64,000 nucleotides of DNA from Torymus aiolomorphi (GCA_036365515.1 CM070874.1:26041862-26105861), one strand, 5' to 3'; counted from the stretch's first letter, positions 1-10,420 are shown. Numbers and translations are program-made. Notes: generated by a model not told the origin, from the letters alone.

Positions 1-1645
1 TGGGAGGGCTTTTTTATATGCATGAAAGTTGTGTAGGAGATCGTGTATTTCGCGTCGTGCACTACCGATTAGTGAATTAATACTGAAGATTAATAATATC
101 AAAGTTCGAGTTTGCACACGGATTTGTGTGCGCAAACTAACACTTTCCACACACAGAGACGAGCGTATGCATAAATAACTGAGCGCGTGAGAACAAATCA
201 TTCCTGCAGACTCAGTTACTTCTCTACACGCTTGTTTCAGCATGTGTAAGGGTGGTGGTATGTACAAGTAAGTGAGTGTGCAGGCTCGGACTTTGCACAA
301 CTTGATAGGAAAAATAATAAACGAAACTCTTGCGCTGCGTAGTTATATCCGCACTCGCGCGTTATTCACTAACTTCACTCTCGTTCCCAGCGCAATGCAC
401 TATTTGTGCCCGAGTCGAAGGCGAATTATAACATTATGGCACAACTCATAACTTGTCTGGACCGTCGAGCAAACTTATTAAAAATGCTGACGATTTTGCT
501 TATAAGTTTTTGATAAATCGACATTTTTTTAAAGAAACTCAGCTTAAATTTGAGCTTTTTCTGCCTTCTTTTATAAACTTTTTAGTCCATTTATATGACC
601 GGAATATTCAAAAAGCTATAACCCCCTTTATATAAAAAATATTACCTCTAATACCATAATTATATAATTTGTCTAATAGAATAGCATGGTTGACGGCGTT
701 TATAAAGTTAGAGATAAATGCACTTTCTTAGATAATATATTTATTTAACATAAAACGACGAAGTGAACAAAGTGAAGTGAACAAAGTGAAAACAACAAAA
801 TAAAGCTAGTAAATAATCTATCTCCATAATGTGCTGTGTCTTAATGAAACTAAATAGTGGAACCGTAAGTCACAGTAACGGCACAGAAGGTTGGATCTGG
901 CTACGTTGCACATGCAGTCAGTAGGGGTAGCAGGTCTTGTTGCTTCGGTCCCATTCAAAGCGTTCCTGGTGCAGTAGGCCGCATGAGATCTCCTAACCGT
1001 ATATTTGTCCTTTGGTAGGTCCCGCATAGACTCACAGCAGGGCTGCCCGGCGATATTTTCAGCTGTAAGACACCTCTGATTAGTGTTGTAAAAGAAATTT
1101 TGTAACTGTTTTACATAGAAATGCAGTGAAAATTAAAATAGGAATGAACTTCAAAAAGACTTACCCATCCCAACTTCGTAGTCGCCCGAAACCATTGTTA
1201 TTGGCTAAATCGCGAAGCTTAAAATATCCACTTCACTTAAAAAATTGTAAATTTTAAGAATAGAGTTGCTTGCTCCGTCGGAGGTCCTTTACCTTCTGCG
1301 GTCGAGATCACCTAACCCTTAGCACTTAGAACTAGCGTTCGGCAGGCGATTATTTCAATCCGCACTACGCAGCCAACTTAAGAGCGTTCAATAGTAGAAT
1401 ATATATGCCGAAATTCTCAGAACTTTTAATGACTTTTGTAATGATTTTTCTAGAGATTTTATTGCTGCTATTTACGCGCTGTGCAAAGCTCATGAACCAG
1501 ACTGGCATTAAAAGCGGTACTAGGCATCAGAAAATGCACAGATAACATTGAATAGCCAATACATCTGCTAAATTTGACAGGTGGCTTTAATGTTGTAGGA
1601 GCACCATGAATTATCTTTTGAAGTTTTAAGTTTTGGCTTATTTAG
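1..1645. other. AT-rich stretch without recognised gene
   Basis: I see no credible coding region. Open frames here are under 70 codons and match nothing I know. A slightly GC-richer patch lies at about 840-1060 and 1180-1400, possibly old repeat debris. A short tandem duplication of the unit AGTGAACAAAGTGA sits at about 761-790. Confidence 0.5.
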
Positions 1646-1992
1646 TGTAGTATAGTGTGAGTGTGTCCGAAAGATCTATAGATCTATAGGTCTGGTATAA
1701 CAGCTATGTTGACAAGATGCAAGGCATCGAATATTTAATTTAAGGGGATATGGTTGAGCCATAAATCTCGAAGCATGTAAAAATTGTGAAAAATTTATAT
1801 TAATCTGTAAAAGTCAGTTTGATTGATTTACTTTTAAAGGTTATAGTCAACTTTTCATAAACCTGACACGTTCCCAGATTTATTGCTCGTTCATACTCGT
1901 TTGGAGTAAATATTAAATACCATATTACAAGCATACCAGCTATAGCAGGTCTGTACATCCATAGATCTTTGGGACACACTCATACTACACAG
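1646..1992. repeat. Small inverted repeat (about 60 bp arms)
   Basis: The segment 1646-1707 reappears in reverse complement at about 1930-1992 with several mismatches. Shared blocks include GAGTGTGTCC and AAAGATCTAT. The arms enclose about 220 bases of AT-rich DNA. It looks like a diverged foldback or MITE-like unit; no coding capacity is present. Confidence 0.6.
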
Positions 1993-2099
1993 ATTTTATG
2001 AGAAAAATCATTCGATTATATAGGATAAAATTTAAAAATTCCAATGAAAATTCATTCTGTTCCTACAATTTAAAAACCTTGTGAAAATAATTTATGAAT

Positions 2100-2335
2100 A
2101 CTTTATATTGCAGAAACGTAGCAGAAGTATAAGATTATTCGAAAATTTTGTTTTTATCAAGTATTAAAAAAAAGAATAAAACTTGAGCATAGTATTGACA
2201 AAATTTATTGTAATATTAAATAATCCATTCGTCTAAGATTGCTTCTAAAATATTGCTTATTGTTTTGAATTTTACTGTGTACTAATCACATTCTGTTTGT
2301 AATGCTTTACTACTTTTGACCATCACGTTATTATC
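2100..2335. repeat. Diverged dispersed repeat, copy 1
   Basis: This block aligns in direct orientation with 4150-4335. Shared landmarks in the same order are TATAAGATTATTC, AGTATTGA, TCTAAGA.TGCTTCT and GTAATGCTTTACTA. Both copies are AT-rich and non-coding. They flank the miniature LTR element and the foldback between them, so the 2-4.4 kb interval may be one old repeat family broken by later insertions. Confidence 0.5.
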
Positions 2336-2529
2336 TATTGAATACTTTTAACTTTAATCATTTTTATTCCAATAAATAATAATTAACAAATAAAAATGTA
2401 TATTTAATTTTGAGTTCTCGTGCCTTTGATTCAAAAGCCAATCACATATATTCAATGTTTCTTACGGGCATCGCTTTTTAAAGAATGGATTTAATCTAAA
2501 AAAATGGTAAAATAAAAGCTATTTACTAA

Positions 2530-2736
2530 TGTTACGTGTGGATACACGTACGAATATAAAAGAACGAAATGAGCAGGGCGTCCGATTACAATATGACGCT
2601 GATTAGAAGAAAGCTGACCGGTGGCGGCCGTGGCTTGATGGTAGCGTTTCTGACTCGCGAGTCGGCGGCTCTGGTTCAATCCCAGGGTCCGTCACTTTTT
2701 ATTATTAAAAGAAGTTGCGAGAGCTCACTCGTAACA
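2530..2736. repeat. TRIM-like element, first LTR
   Basis: 207 bp with ends TGTTACG/CGTAACA. It contains a tRNA-like module (2621-2695) followed by five Ts. About 95% identical to the second LTR. Confidence 0.8.
2621..2700 (+). ncRNA. tRNA-like Pol III module inside first LTR
   Basis: The 75 bases 2621-2695 resemble a tRNA. An A-box-like TGGCTTGATGG has one mismatch to the consensus, and GGTTCAATCCC matches the B box fully. A T arm (TCTGG/CCAGG with loop TTCAATC) and an anticodon-type arm (CTGAC/GTCGG, six-base loop) can be drawn. The outer stem is GTGGCGG with CCGTCAC, including one G-U pair, and is followed directly by TTTTT, a Pol III stop. The acceptor register is shifted from a canonical tRNA, so a functional tRNA is unlikely. 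It may be an internal promoter. Confidence 0.6.
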
Positions 2737-2739
2737 TTT

Positions 2740-2757
2740 TGGCGCCTAACTAAGGGG
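2740..2757 (+). other. Candidate primer-binding site of TRIM-like element
   Basis: TGGCGCC followed by TAACTAAGGGGCC lies three bases downstream of the first LTR. TGGCGCC is a common start for primer-binding sites in gypsy-type elements; the outer gypsy of this window has TGGCGCCC in the same place. Confidence 0.6.
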
Positions 2758-2920
2758 CCGGTAGCTAGACTGCACCGTAACCCACGAGAGATAAAGAAGA
2801 GTCTCATGGATAATTAATTTCGCTATGCTTTGTGGCAGTTTCACGAGGTCCGAGCAGCGCATACGGAGCCGATAAAGAAGGTTTTATCGACGAGGACGTC
2901 GATTTTTTGGGCCTTGGAAG

Positions 2921-3127
2921 TGTTACGTGTGGATAGATGTACGAATATAGAAGAACGAAATGAGCAGGGCGTCCGATTACAATATGACGCCGGTTAGAAG
3001 AAAGCTGACCGGTGGCGGCTGTGGCTTGATGGTAGTGCTTCTGACTCGCGAGTCGGCGGCTCTGGTTCAATCTCAGGGTCCGCCACTTTTTATTATTAAA
3101 AAAAGTTGCGAGAGCTCACTCGTAACA
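2921..3127. repeat. TRIM-like element, second LTR
   Basis: 207 bp copy of 2530-2736 with eleven substitutions and no indels. Followed by the target duplication CTAA. Confidence 0.8.
3012..3091 (+). ncRNA. tRNA-like Pol III module inside second LTR
   Basis: Counterpart of the module in the first LTR, again 75 bases plus five Ts. Here the outer stem GTGGCGG/CCGCCAC is perfect, whereas the first LTR has one G-U pair. The B box has one mismatch (GGTTCAATCTC). The anticodon-type arm is identical in both copies. Confidence 0.55.
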
Positions 3128-3469
3128 CTAATAAAAAAATTTTCTTCCTAGCATGGTTCTTCAGCATCGATTGGAAGTTACAAGATCATCAATGACACAT
3201 AGGCAGGAGGCTTTTTCGACAACCGTACCAAACTGGAAACTGCAACTTTTGCAAAGTCAACAGTGGCAAATGGATAATCTTGTGTGAGAAGCTTCCTGAT
3301 ACGTACAGCAAGAGAGCTTTATCTGCTTGTACCGGTTATCTATGCAATCTAATCTCTAGTAGGTATATTTATTTTAATACACTAATTCTTTTATACCACT
3401 CTAACCTCAAAATCACAACTTTGATATGATTTTTCGGCGCTCGTGGTATAAAATGCTGTTTGAAACTAG

Positions 3470-4080
3470 TGTCGAAAAGTACTATAATACTTGAATTCCT
3501 GTTTAGTTATCATATGCAGATCATAATAGAGTATTTTATTTAACCACAGAAAATAATGAAATACATGTGTCTTTGAATCTAATAGGCTCAGGAAAATTTA
3601 ATAAGCAGAATGTTCATTATTTAATAATAATTTAGAATAATTCACCATATCAATGCTTATTTGACGCATTACATTTTGCTTCTGTACAAATATAATAAAC
3701 TCATAGTATCATGCATATTGTTCTATTTTTTGCAAATATTAAGATATTTTGATATCGACTTGAGCAATATCAATCAGAGAATATTAAACTTTAATAATCA
3801 TTTTTTAATATCAACCACCCAAGAGTAAAAAATGGAATAACATGCCCCATGCCATTAGGTTATTTTTTGTACAGCGACATGATATGATATGTCAAATAAG
3901 CATTGGTATTGTGAATTATTCAAAATTATTATTGAATAATGAACATTAATGTTTTCTTATTAAAACTCCTAGAACCCGTTTAACTTAATCGTGATACTTA
4001 TGTCTCGTTATTTTCTGTATAATGTTTGTTTCTAGATTGTTATCAAACATGCTAAGGATGATTTATTTTTTATAAGCCAT
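3470..4080. repeat. Diverged foldback (about 600 bp)
   Basis: Blocks on the left reappear in reverse complement on the right: the segment near 3598-3680 matches 3885-3965, including CAAATAAGCATTG and GAATTATTC. The match continues outward (TTATTTTCTGT at about 4010) and inward (TTTTTGTACAG at about 3865). Non-coding and AT-rich; an old hairpin element or palindrome. Confidence 0.6.
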
Positions 4081-4149
4081 AATTCTTTTTCATTTAATTT
4101 GAATGCATCTTTAGTCATTGATATAATTACCATTTACTTTTCATGAATA

Positions 4150-4335
4150 CTGAATTTTGAGGCTAGAAAATATAAGATTATTCAAATATTTTCTTTTGAT
4201 GAAGTATTGAATAAAGAATAAAATATGGTATTGACATAATTTATTCTAATATCAATATAATTCATTCTTCTAAGACTGCTTCTAAACTACTAATCATATT
4301 GTTTTGTAATGCTTTACTAGTTTTGTTCATCTATA
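4150..4335. repeat. Diverged dispersed repeat, copy 2
   Basis: Direct-orientation partner of 2100-2335; see that entry for the shared blocks. No open frame of note. Confidence 0.5.
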
Positions 4336-5262
4336 CTGACCGAGTATGTTACCATATATGACTGTAGATGAAATTAGTATATCTGCCATACACACATTTT
4401 ATCTATGTCTAATCTTACTGTTTTTCAACGATGCAGTGAGGCTGCAGTGCATACAAGAGAAAAGCTGTTCATCTATATTGCCACAAATGCTACGCTAAAC
4501 ACTCTAAGGACAAGTAACTAGATGATTGTTATCTATCTCTTCACCAAATCAGTCCTCTCGATATACTGCAAAAGGTAATCGTGTGAGTTTGCATTCTAAT
4601 TTTGAAAAAAAAAATGGGCTGAGTTAAAGCAGTAAATCATAGTAAATGGACTGGAACGACTATTTTGTGAAAAAACTTTGTATCAGCTGCTGTTATAGAA
4701 ATTGTAGTTGGCATGAGAACTACATATACTTTTTAGTCAACTTTGATCTTCAAGTTTTGTAAAACCTAGAGGATCAGGTGATATAAGAGATAGAAGTTTT
4801 AATTCTGAAAACTAGTCTGTACTAAAAGGAGCATTAACAGCTGGTTTATACCCAAAATAAGAAATTTCATACCAATATTTTTTTTTTTAAACAACCCCCA
4901 CAAGACATTTTATAGAAAAATAATATATATAATTGAGATATTATAATATAATTATAATTAATATAATTTATAATATAATAATTCATTGTTTTATTTAATT
5001 AATTAATAATCTTTTCTAAAAACATCAATTGCAAAACAAATTTTAATAAGAATTATATATTTTTTTAAACAACTAAAATAATGTAAAACAACCGTTATCG
5101 ATACACTTACAACCCCCAAAATCTTCTACACTTGATAGAAAAAAATCTTCGAGTATCTAGATTATCGAGAAAAACGTTCGTAGAGGTTCTCGCGCGTTGA
5201 GGAAAGCTCTCAAAAAGGTTTCTCGGTAATTTACGATTATCTAGAGCAGGTTTTTGCTCACC
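4336..5262. other. AT-rich stretch without recognised gene
   Basis: No open frame of interest. Long A/T runs at about 4880-5080. The last 130 bases before the SWIM exon include imperfect inverted pieces around TCTAGATTATCGAG, possibly the 3' flank of the DDE/SWIM element. Confidence 0.5.
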
Positions 5263-5736
5263 TTAAGCTGGATTTATTTGTGCTGGCCTATCTCCAGCAT
5301 CATCTATCGCATTTATTAGAGCATGAAAAGGATAATGCACATTCTCCTGTAGCCTAGCAAATCCTAAATACCACAGCACACTTGTTATGTGAACACATGT
5401 ACCTAAAGTACGGGCTCCAGTCTTGCAAGTACAGTAGTACCCTCTGACTGGTTCATTATCAACATTGGCGTTTGGAACATACTCAATCCATAATTGATAT
5501 CTAGTCGCATTTCGAAATCTAGACCAAATTCTGGCTCTTAAAAATCCAGGTTCGGGTATTCTATTATCGTCTCTTAACATTTCTACTTGGAATTCATCAT
5601 TTTCTTCTCTTTGCAATTTATCTTGAATCTAGGATGGCGCTAATTCAATTTGATAAATTCCAGCAGTTAATTTTGTAAGTATTCTATAGTTAGGATGGGG
5701 AACTCGTCCAGTTGATCTGCATCCAACCTAATCCAT
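5263..5736 (-). pseudogene. SWIM zinc-finger exon of DDE/SWIM gene
   Basis: Contains CxC then nine residues then CxH (CTC...CVH, about 5390-5430), the SWIM signature, thought to bind DNA or protein. The exon opens at 5736 after a candidate acceptor (TTTGTAG). It carries a one-base deletion near 5675 and a TAG near 5630, leaving a clean 117-codon frame from 5616 to the natural stop at 5263. Confidence 0.7.
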
Positions 5737-6155
5737 CTACAAATGTAAATAATGCATGCGTAAATATAGAAACTTGGGCGAATGGAAGGTTGTGTGTGTG
5801 TGCAAATGCAAGAAAGTACACAAAAGCTTGTGCAAATGCGTAGACGTACACTCTTAAAAATTGTGTGCCTACTTTACACAAAGTTTGTGTAAAATATGAA
5901 TGTTCCTATTTTACACAAAAATTTGTGTAAATGACTTACACAAACATCATGTAAAAATGTTGAACAAGATTTGTCTAAAATCGCTGATTTCCACAAAAAG
6001 TTTGTGTAAATTAAACATTTAACCCAAATTTTTAATTACAAAGGATTCATATTTTACACAAAATTTTTAACCGTGTATGCAAGAGCTTGTGTGAATCCTA
6101 GAGTATATATGCGAGTATGATCGTATAAAAAGCGTGTTTTACTATAAATGCACAC
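5737..6155 (-). other. Predicted second intron with palindromic TTTACACAAA repeats
   Basis: Donor CAG|GTGTGC and acceptor TTTGTAG|ATGG; removing 419 bases joins an Arg codon in frame. Within it, palindromes of the form TTTACACAAA-n-TTTGTGTAAA lie at 5875-5895, 5911-5934 and, less perfectly, 5991-6013. Confidence 0.55.
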
Positions 6156-6287
6156 CTGTGAGCATTTCTATCTGCCAAATTTTCAGCTTCAACTCTATTT
6201 TGAACGTTATTCTGTTGTAATGCTCTATCTTGCATTGCTCGAGCGATTGCAGCATCTGCATTTTCCATGTGAATTAAAGGGTGAAAC
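6156..6287 (-). pseudogene. Internal exon of DDE/SWIM gene
   Basis: 44-codon open stretch on the minus strand, rich in Ala, Gln and Asn, joining the DDE domain to the SWIM exon. It is bounded by a candidate acceptor (TATAGAG at 6294-6288) and donor (CAG|GTGTGC at 6156/6155). Splicing at 6616/6287 and 6156/5736 keeps the frame on both sides, which is the main support for the exon. Confidence 0.6.
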
Positions 6288-6615
<328 letters not shown>

Positions 6616-6622
6616 CTGTTTA

Positions 6623-7922
6623 CGAGGGTCATTTGATAAGTACCTAGCCTCACCGCCAGATGGTGCCACTATCGCACCAGAAATACACTACAGTGCAGTA
6701 TCTTCCTGTAAACGGTTACAGACGAAATTTCAGCCGGATCGGAGTTGTAGTTTATTTTTGAGAGCGTGTGAAAGCAAATGTGTCCGTTGATTTTTGAAAA
6801 AATGGAGAAAGAACAATATTGGTCGGTGATTCGATTCTTGTTTTTGGAAGGGAAATCGCGCAGTGAAATTAAAGAACGCTTGGATGCAGTATATGGGGAT
6901 GCTTCTCCTTCGATGGCGACCGTTAAATTTTGGTATAACGAGTTTCAACGTGGTCGTACGTCGGTTTTTGATGATCCACGCCCAGGTGGTCCGAAAACAG
7001 CCACTACGGAGGAGAACGTGACAAAAATACACGATATCGTTTTGTCAGACCGCCGATTAAAGGTGCACGAGATAGCTGCGATAGTAGGCATCTCAGAAAA
7101 ACGCGTGTGGCATATCCTACATGAGATTTTAGGCATGAGGAAGCTGTCAGCAAGGTGGGTGCCGCGTTTGCTGACTGCAGACAACAAGCGCATCCGTGTG
7201 ACCAGTTCAGAGCAGTGTTTGGAGCTGTTTAATCGCAATCCAAAAGAGTTTTTGCGTCGTTACGTGACTGTCGACGAAACATGGATTCACTACTACACTC
7301 CAGAGACCAAGGAGCAGTCAAAACAGTGGACCTTACCCGGTGAACCTGCTCCGAAGAAGGCGAAGACGGTCCCGTCGGCCGGAAAGGTGATGGCCACTGT
7401 TTTCTGGGATTCTCAAGGTGTGATTTGTATTGACTATCTGGAGAAGGGCAAAACGGCCACAGGACAGTACTACGCCGAACTATTGAGCCGATTTGACGCC
7501 GTGTTAGAAGAAAAACGGCCCCATTTGTCTAAAAAGAAAGTGCTTTTCCACCACTTATACGATAATGCACCGGCTCACACTTCTGCACTCGCCACAGCTA
7601 AATTGGTCGAATTACGCTACGAACTGCTGCCCCATCCACCGTATTCTCCAGATTTGGCTCCGTGCGACTTTTTTTTGTTTCCGAACCTAAAAAATTCGCT
7701 CGCCGGGAAGAGATTCCACTCCAATAACGAAATAATCGCCGCCACGGAGGCCTATTTTGCAAACCAAGAGAAAACATTTTTTTCAACGGGGTTAAATAAA
7801 TTGGAACACCGCTGGACCAAGTGTATTCAACTAAAAGGAGACTACATTGAAAAATAAATTTTATTTTTTGTAAAATTTTGGTGTTTTCATTTGTAGGCTA
7901 GGTACTTATCAAATGACCCTCG
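6623..7922 (+). mobile_element. mariner transposon, copy 1
   Basis: 1300 bp with terminal inverted repeats starting CGAGGGTCATTTGATAAGTA and matching at the far end. TA duplications sit at 6621-6622 and 7923-7924. It has inserted into the coding region of the minus-strand DDE/SWIM gene. It carries one full-length transposase gene. It is 6 bp longer than copy 2 (48840-50133), entirely from a TTATAC insertion in the transposase gene. Confidence 0.95.
6802..7857 (+). CDS. mariner transposase with two-residue insertion
   Basis: 351 residues counted from the Met of MEKEQYW; an upstream in-frame ATG at 6778 is possible, but the usual mariner length is about 345-350. An N-terminal pair of helix-turn-helix regions binds the inverted repeats. 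The linker motif is WVPRLL. The catalytic acids are D in TVDETWI, D in YDNAPAH and D in PDLAPCDFF, with 34 residues between the second and third (DD34D). Compared with copy 2, residues Leu-Tyr are inserted between the His-His and the second catalytic Asp, from six extra bases at about 7556-7561. The frame is intact but this insertion beside the active site may cripple the enzyme. Confidence 0.93.
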   Translation: MEKEQYWSVIRFLFLEGKSRSEIKERLDAVYGDASPSMATVKFWYNEFQRGRTSVFDDPRPGGPKTATTEENVTKIHDIVLSDRRLKVHEIAAIVGISEKRVWHILHEILGMRKLSARWVPRLLTADNKRIRVTSSEQCLELFNRNPKEFLRRYVTVDETWIHYYTPETKEQSKQWTLPGEPAPKKAKTVPSAGKVMATVFWDSQGVICIDYLEKGKTATGQYYAELLSRFDAVLEEKRPHLSKKKVLFHHLYDNAPAHTSALATAKLVELRYELLPHPPYSPDLAPCDFFLFPNLKNSLAGKRFHSNNEIIAATEAYFANQEKTFFSTGLNKLEHRWTKCIQLKGDYIEK

Positions 7923-8945
7923 TATAATAGCTCCTGCAATGCGATAAAAATCACCAATATTCGGAAGAACATGAATCTGTTGAACATTGCCCAAATATTT
8001 GAACTTTGATTTAAGGTGTCCATTTCTAGCTTCAACTATCCATCTGGTTTTCGTTATTATACGAGCTTCGTTAGCATTTTCAGTGGATAATTGGCGTTCT
8101 CCGGCTTCGAATAATGGAGGCATTTTACAAACTGATCCGAAATTCTCCAGCACTGGGATAATATCTCGATATCCTCTATCAACAACAAAAACATCTCCTT
8201 CTTGGAACCAATTATTCAAGTTTTCATCATTATCCCATTCATTTCGAAGCATGGCTGCATCGTTATTTTGTGCATCAGAAAAATAGGGCCCATGAATATC
8301 TAAGATATAGCCATCGGGAGCAACCATAAGTGCGGGCTTTATCAGATGCCGTCCTTTATGTCGGCAAAATGACTGTCGCAATGCCCGGAAGTTACTGCTC
8401 TTATGAGAGTAGCTATAAGTACCGTCGACGTACGATATAGCTACCGGATTATTAGGTCGTGTATTGTATAAAACATTTGCAAATTCAGTAACATGTTGGT
8501 GTATGTACTGTTCTCTTGTAATGGCATTCAATTCAATATTCCCTGGCACGAACCGCAACATTAATGATTCCCTCACTGCGGCAACAGCTAAGCTTATATC
8601 CCGTCTGCTATTGTACTGAAATAGTATAGTGAGGAATTCATCCGAAAGTCCCTGACGTAATTTACATAAAAACATGAGCAAATCTTTTCTATTAATGCAT
8701 CTATTGGGAACTCTGCCGCAATAAGTAAAAAGCTGATTGAACTGATTTTTTGTCAAACTTGTTAAAGTGTAAGCTTCTTCATCCGTTAAATCGTAGACAT
8801 CGTTAAATGTTCGATTATTATCTAACGAAGCATTTCGCATTCCTTGCAGGAAAACCTGAAGATATGGACCCTGAATAATGTATTGACGATTTATACACCG
8901 CAAACCAACTAACAAAGGGCGCAGAATATAGCCACGCTCATCCAA
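7923..8945 (-). pseudogene. DDE nuclease domain of DDE/SWIM gene
   Basis: About 340 residues. Likely catalytic residues are D in YVDGTYSY (near residue 173), D in VVDRGYRD (near 255) and E in WIVEARNGH (near 304), the D-D-E spacing of the DDE_Tnp_4 (Harbinger/IS5-like) fold. The last 11 or so codons of the open frame come from the mariner terminal repeat. The natural frame would continue at 6622 on the far side of the mariner. Role inferred: DNA cleavage and joining in transposition. Confidence 0.75.
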
Positions 8946-8985
8946 GTGATGATTGCATGATCTAACAGTTTCGGAAAAAAATATA

Positions 8986-9384
8986 TTACACTGTATAAAA
9001 CAAATGTGCTTGTACTTTGCAATCGATTAACAGTCTGTGCAAATCATTAACATCATTACAAATAAAACATGAATTATTGCGAGTCTGTTTTAGGACATTT
9101 AATCTCAAGCTCATAGGATTTTCTTGAATAATTCGTATTTCTCTCACAATGCTTTGATAGCAGTTGAAACATACTCGGGTATCAGCTTCTACAATCTGAG
9201 GAGCTCTTTGAAACCCGTCTCGACGAGCAACAGCTATTTCGCAGATCTCTCTGTTCTCTTCTCCATAGATCCGCGACATATTTTGTGCGCGAAACCGATT
9301 GTCGCAAACATAACAACGTATGCGATTCGCGAATGCCATACTGCTATTTACAATTCGGGATCCATTGAAAATGAATTTTTTCAT
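8986..9384 (-). pseudogene. N-terminal cysteine-rich part of DDE/SWIM gene
   Basis: 132-residue frame with three CxxC pairs: CYVC at about residue 25, CFNC at about residue 74, and CFIC at about residue 110. The pairs suggest zinc binding, possibly DNA binding. An internal Met at about residue 16, just before the first CxxC, is a plausible real start. The frame is lost near 8990-9003 by a one-base shift. The following bases, read one frame over, run straight into the DDE part, so the two were one exon. Confidence 0.65.
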
Positions 9385-9684
9385 GGATTCTTACGAGTAC
9401 TTTCGCATTATACACTCGTTTGCTCTGTCGTACACACCCTCGAAACACAGGTATACTCTCGCATTCAGGTCCTCGTCCGCTCACACAATCTTGCAATTAC
9501 TCACGCATTTGTATACGCGTACACTCACGTACATGAGCAAATCATAATTTTTCATTCACTTAAATGGTTCGTGAACTTAAAGAGTTTTTAGCCATTTTTA
9601 GTATCTGTGAGAGAAAATTAGTATGAAGAAAATTGGCAAAAATTGTTAATTACGCAATGAACTCGATGCCTAGATATTGCAAAT
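9385..9684. other. 5' flank of DDE/SWIM gene
   Basis: Non-coding on the gene's strand. Contains repeated CACACTCG/TACACTCACG-like pieces that resemble the sequence at about 100-260, which may be another copy of the same flank. No promoter could be assigned. Confidence 0.3.
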
Positions 9685-10420
9685 AAAAGTTCATATGTGC
9701 AATTCTCATCAAAGTGCTGACAAAACCCAAAATCACGATTTTAAAAATTTTTTTCGAGCACACTTACGGCGCATGCTTTTTTTCGTTTATTATATATAAA
9801 ATAAAGATCCGTATTTGTACAGCGTCCATCAAGTCCTCCTCTTCAAATCTCAGCCATTTCGCCCAGAACAAATCTACTCAAAGTTTCAAAAAAAAAATTA
9901 AAACTATAAAAAAAGAGCTTTAATTTCTTTTCTTTTAAATTAAAAAATATTGATTACTTCACAACGTTATAAGGATTTGAAGTTGAACGTCGAAAAGGCA
10001 TAATAAAGTCGGCGTTGCCGATTTCTGCGATTTGTGCATTTTTATGCCTTTTCGACGTTCTACTTCCAACCCTTAATACTTTTGAAAGAATCGACATTTT
10101 TTAATATTTAAAAAAGAAAATTAAAGCTATTTTTTATAGTTTTAATTTCTTTATTCAAAGTTTGATTATATCGTTTCTGGGCTAACTGGCTGTGGTTTTA
10201 AAAGGAGGACTTTTTTGCTATATTCTTAAAAAGTATAAGTTGCTCTATAAAAAGTAGTCCACTTGATGGACGCTGTACAACTTCGCTGCGGATCTTCATT
10301 TTATATACTATAATAAACAAGAAAAAGCACGCACCGAAGGTGTGCTCGGAAAAAAATTTTCAAATCGTGATTTTAGATTTTGTCGCCACTTAGATGGAGG
10401 ATTGCACATATAGTTCTCGA
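9685..10420. repeat. Foldback/palindromic element, about 740 bp
   Basis: The two halves are near reverse complements around a centre at about 10022. Landmarks are GAACGTCGAAAAGGCATA (about 9984-10002) against its complement at about 10043-10060, CAGCGTCCATCAAG against CTTGATGGACGCTG, and ATATGTGCAAT at each end. Non-coding. Likely a MITE or Foldback element able to form a long hairpin. Confidence 0.8.

Larger units (their letters stand above)
2530..3127. mobile_element. Complete miniature LTR element (TRIM-like)
   Basis: Two 207 bp direct repeats (2530-2736 and 2921-3127) flank a 184 bp non-coding interior. Each repeat begins TGTTACG and ends CGTAACA, the TG...CA inverted ends expected of LTRs. 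I count 11 differences between them, about 95% identity. A 4 bp target duplication CTAA lies at 2526-2529 and 3128-3131. Three bases after the first repeat is TGGCGCCTAACTAAGGGGCC, which resembles a retrotransposon tRNA primer-binding site. The stretch before the second repeat (GGGCCTTGGAAG) is only weakly purine-rich. There is no gag or pol, so it would depend on an autonomous partner. Structure and lack of coding fit a terminal-repeat retrotransposon in miniature. The alternative is two SINE-like copies in tandem, but the target duplication and identical lengths argue against that. Confidence 0.8.

Noticed and set aside
2569..3151. Small related proteins in the two TRIM LTRs (82 and 63 codons, plus minus-strand frames)
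   Set aside because: They translate the LTR and its tRNA-like module and end at unrelated flanks.
8986..9591. Plus-strand frames at 9124-9591 opposite the transposase N-terminus
   Set aside because: Antisense shadows of the cysteine-rich exon; no motif.
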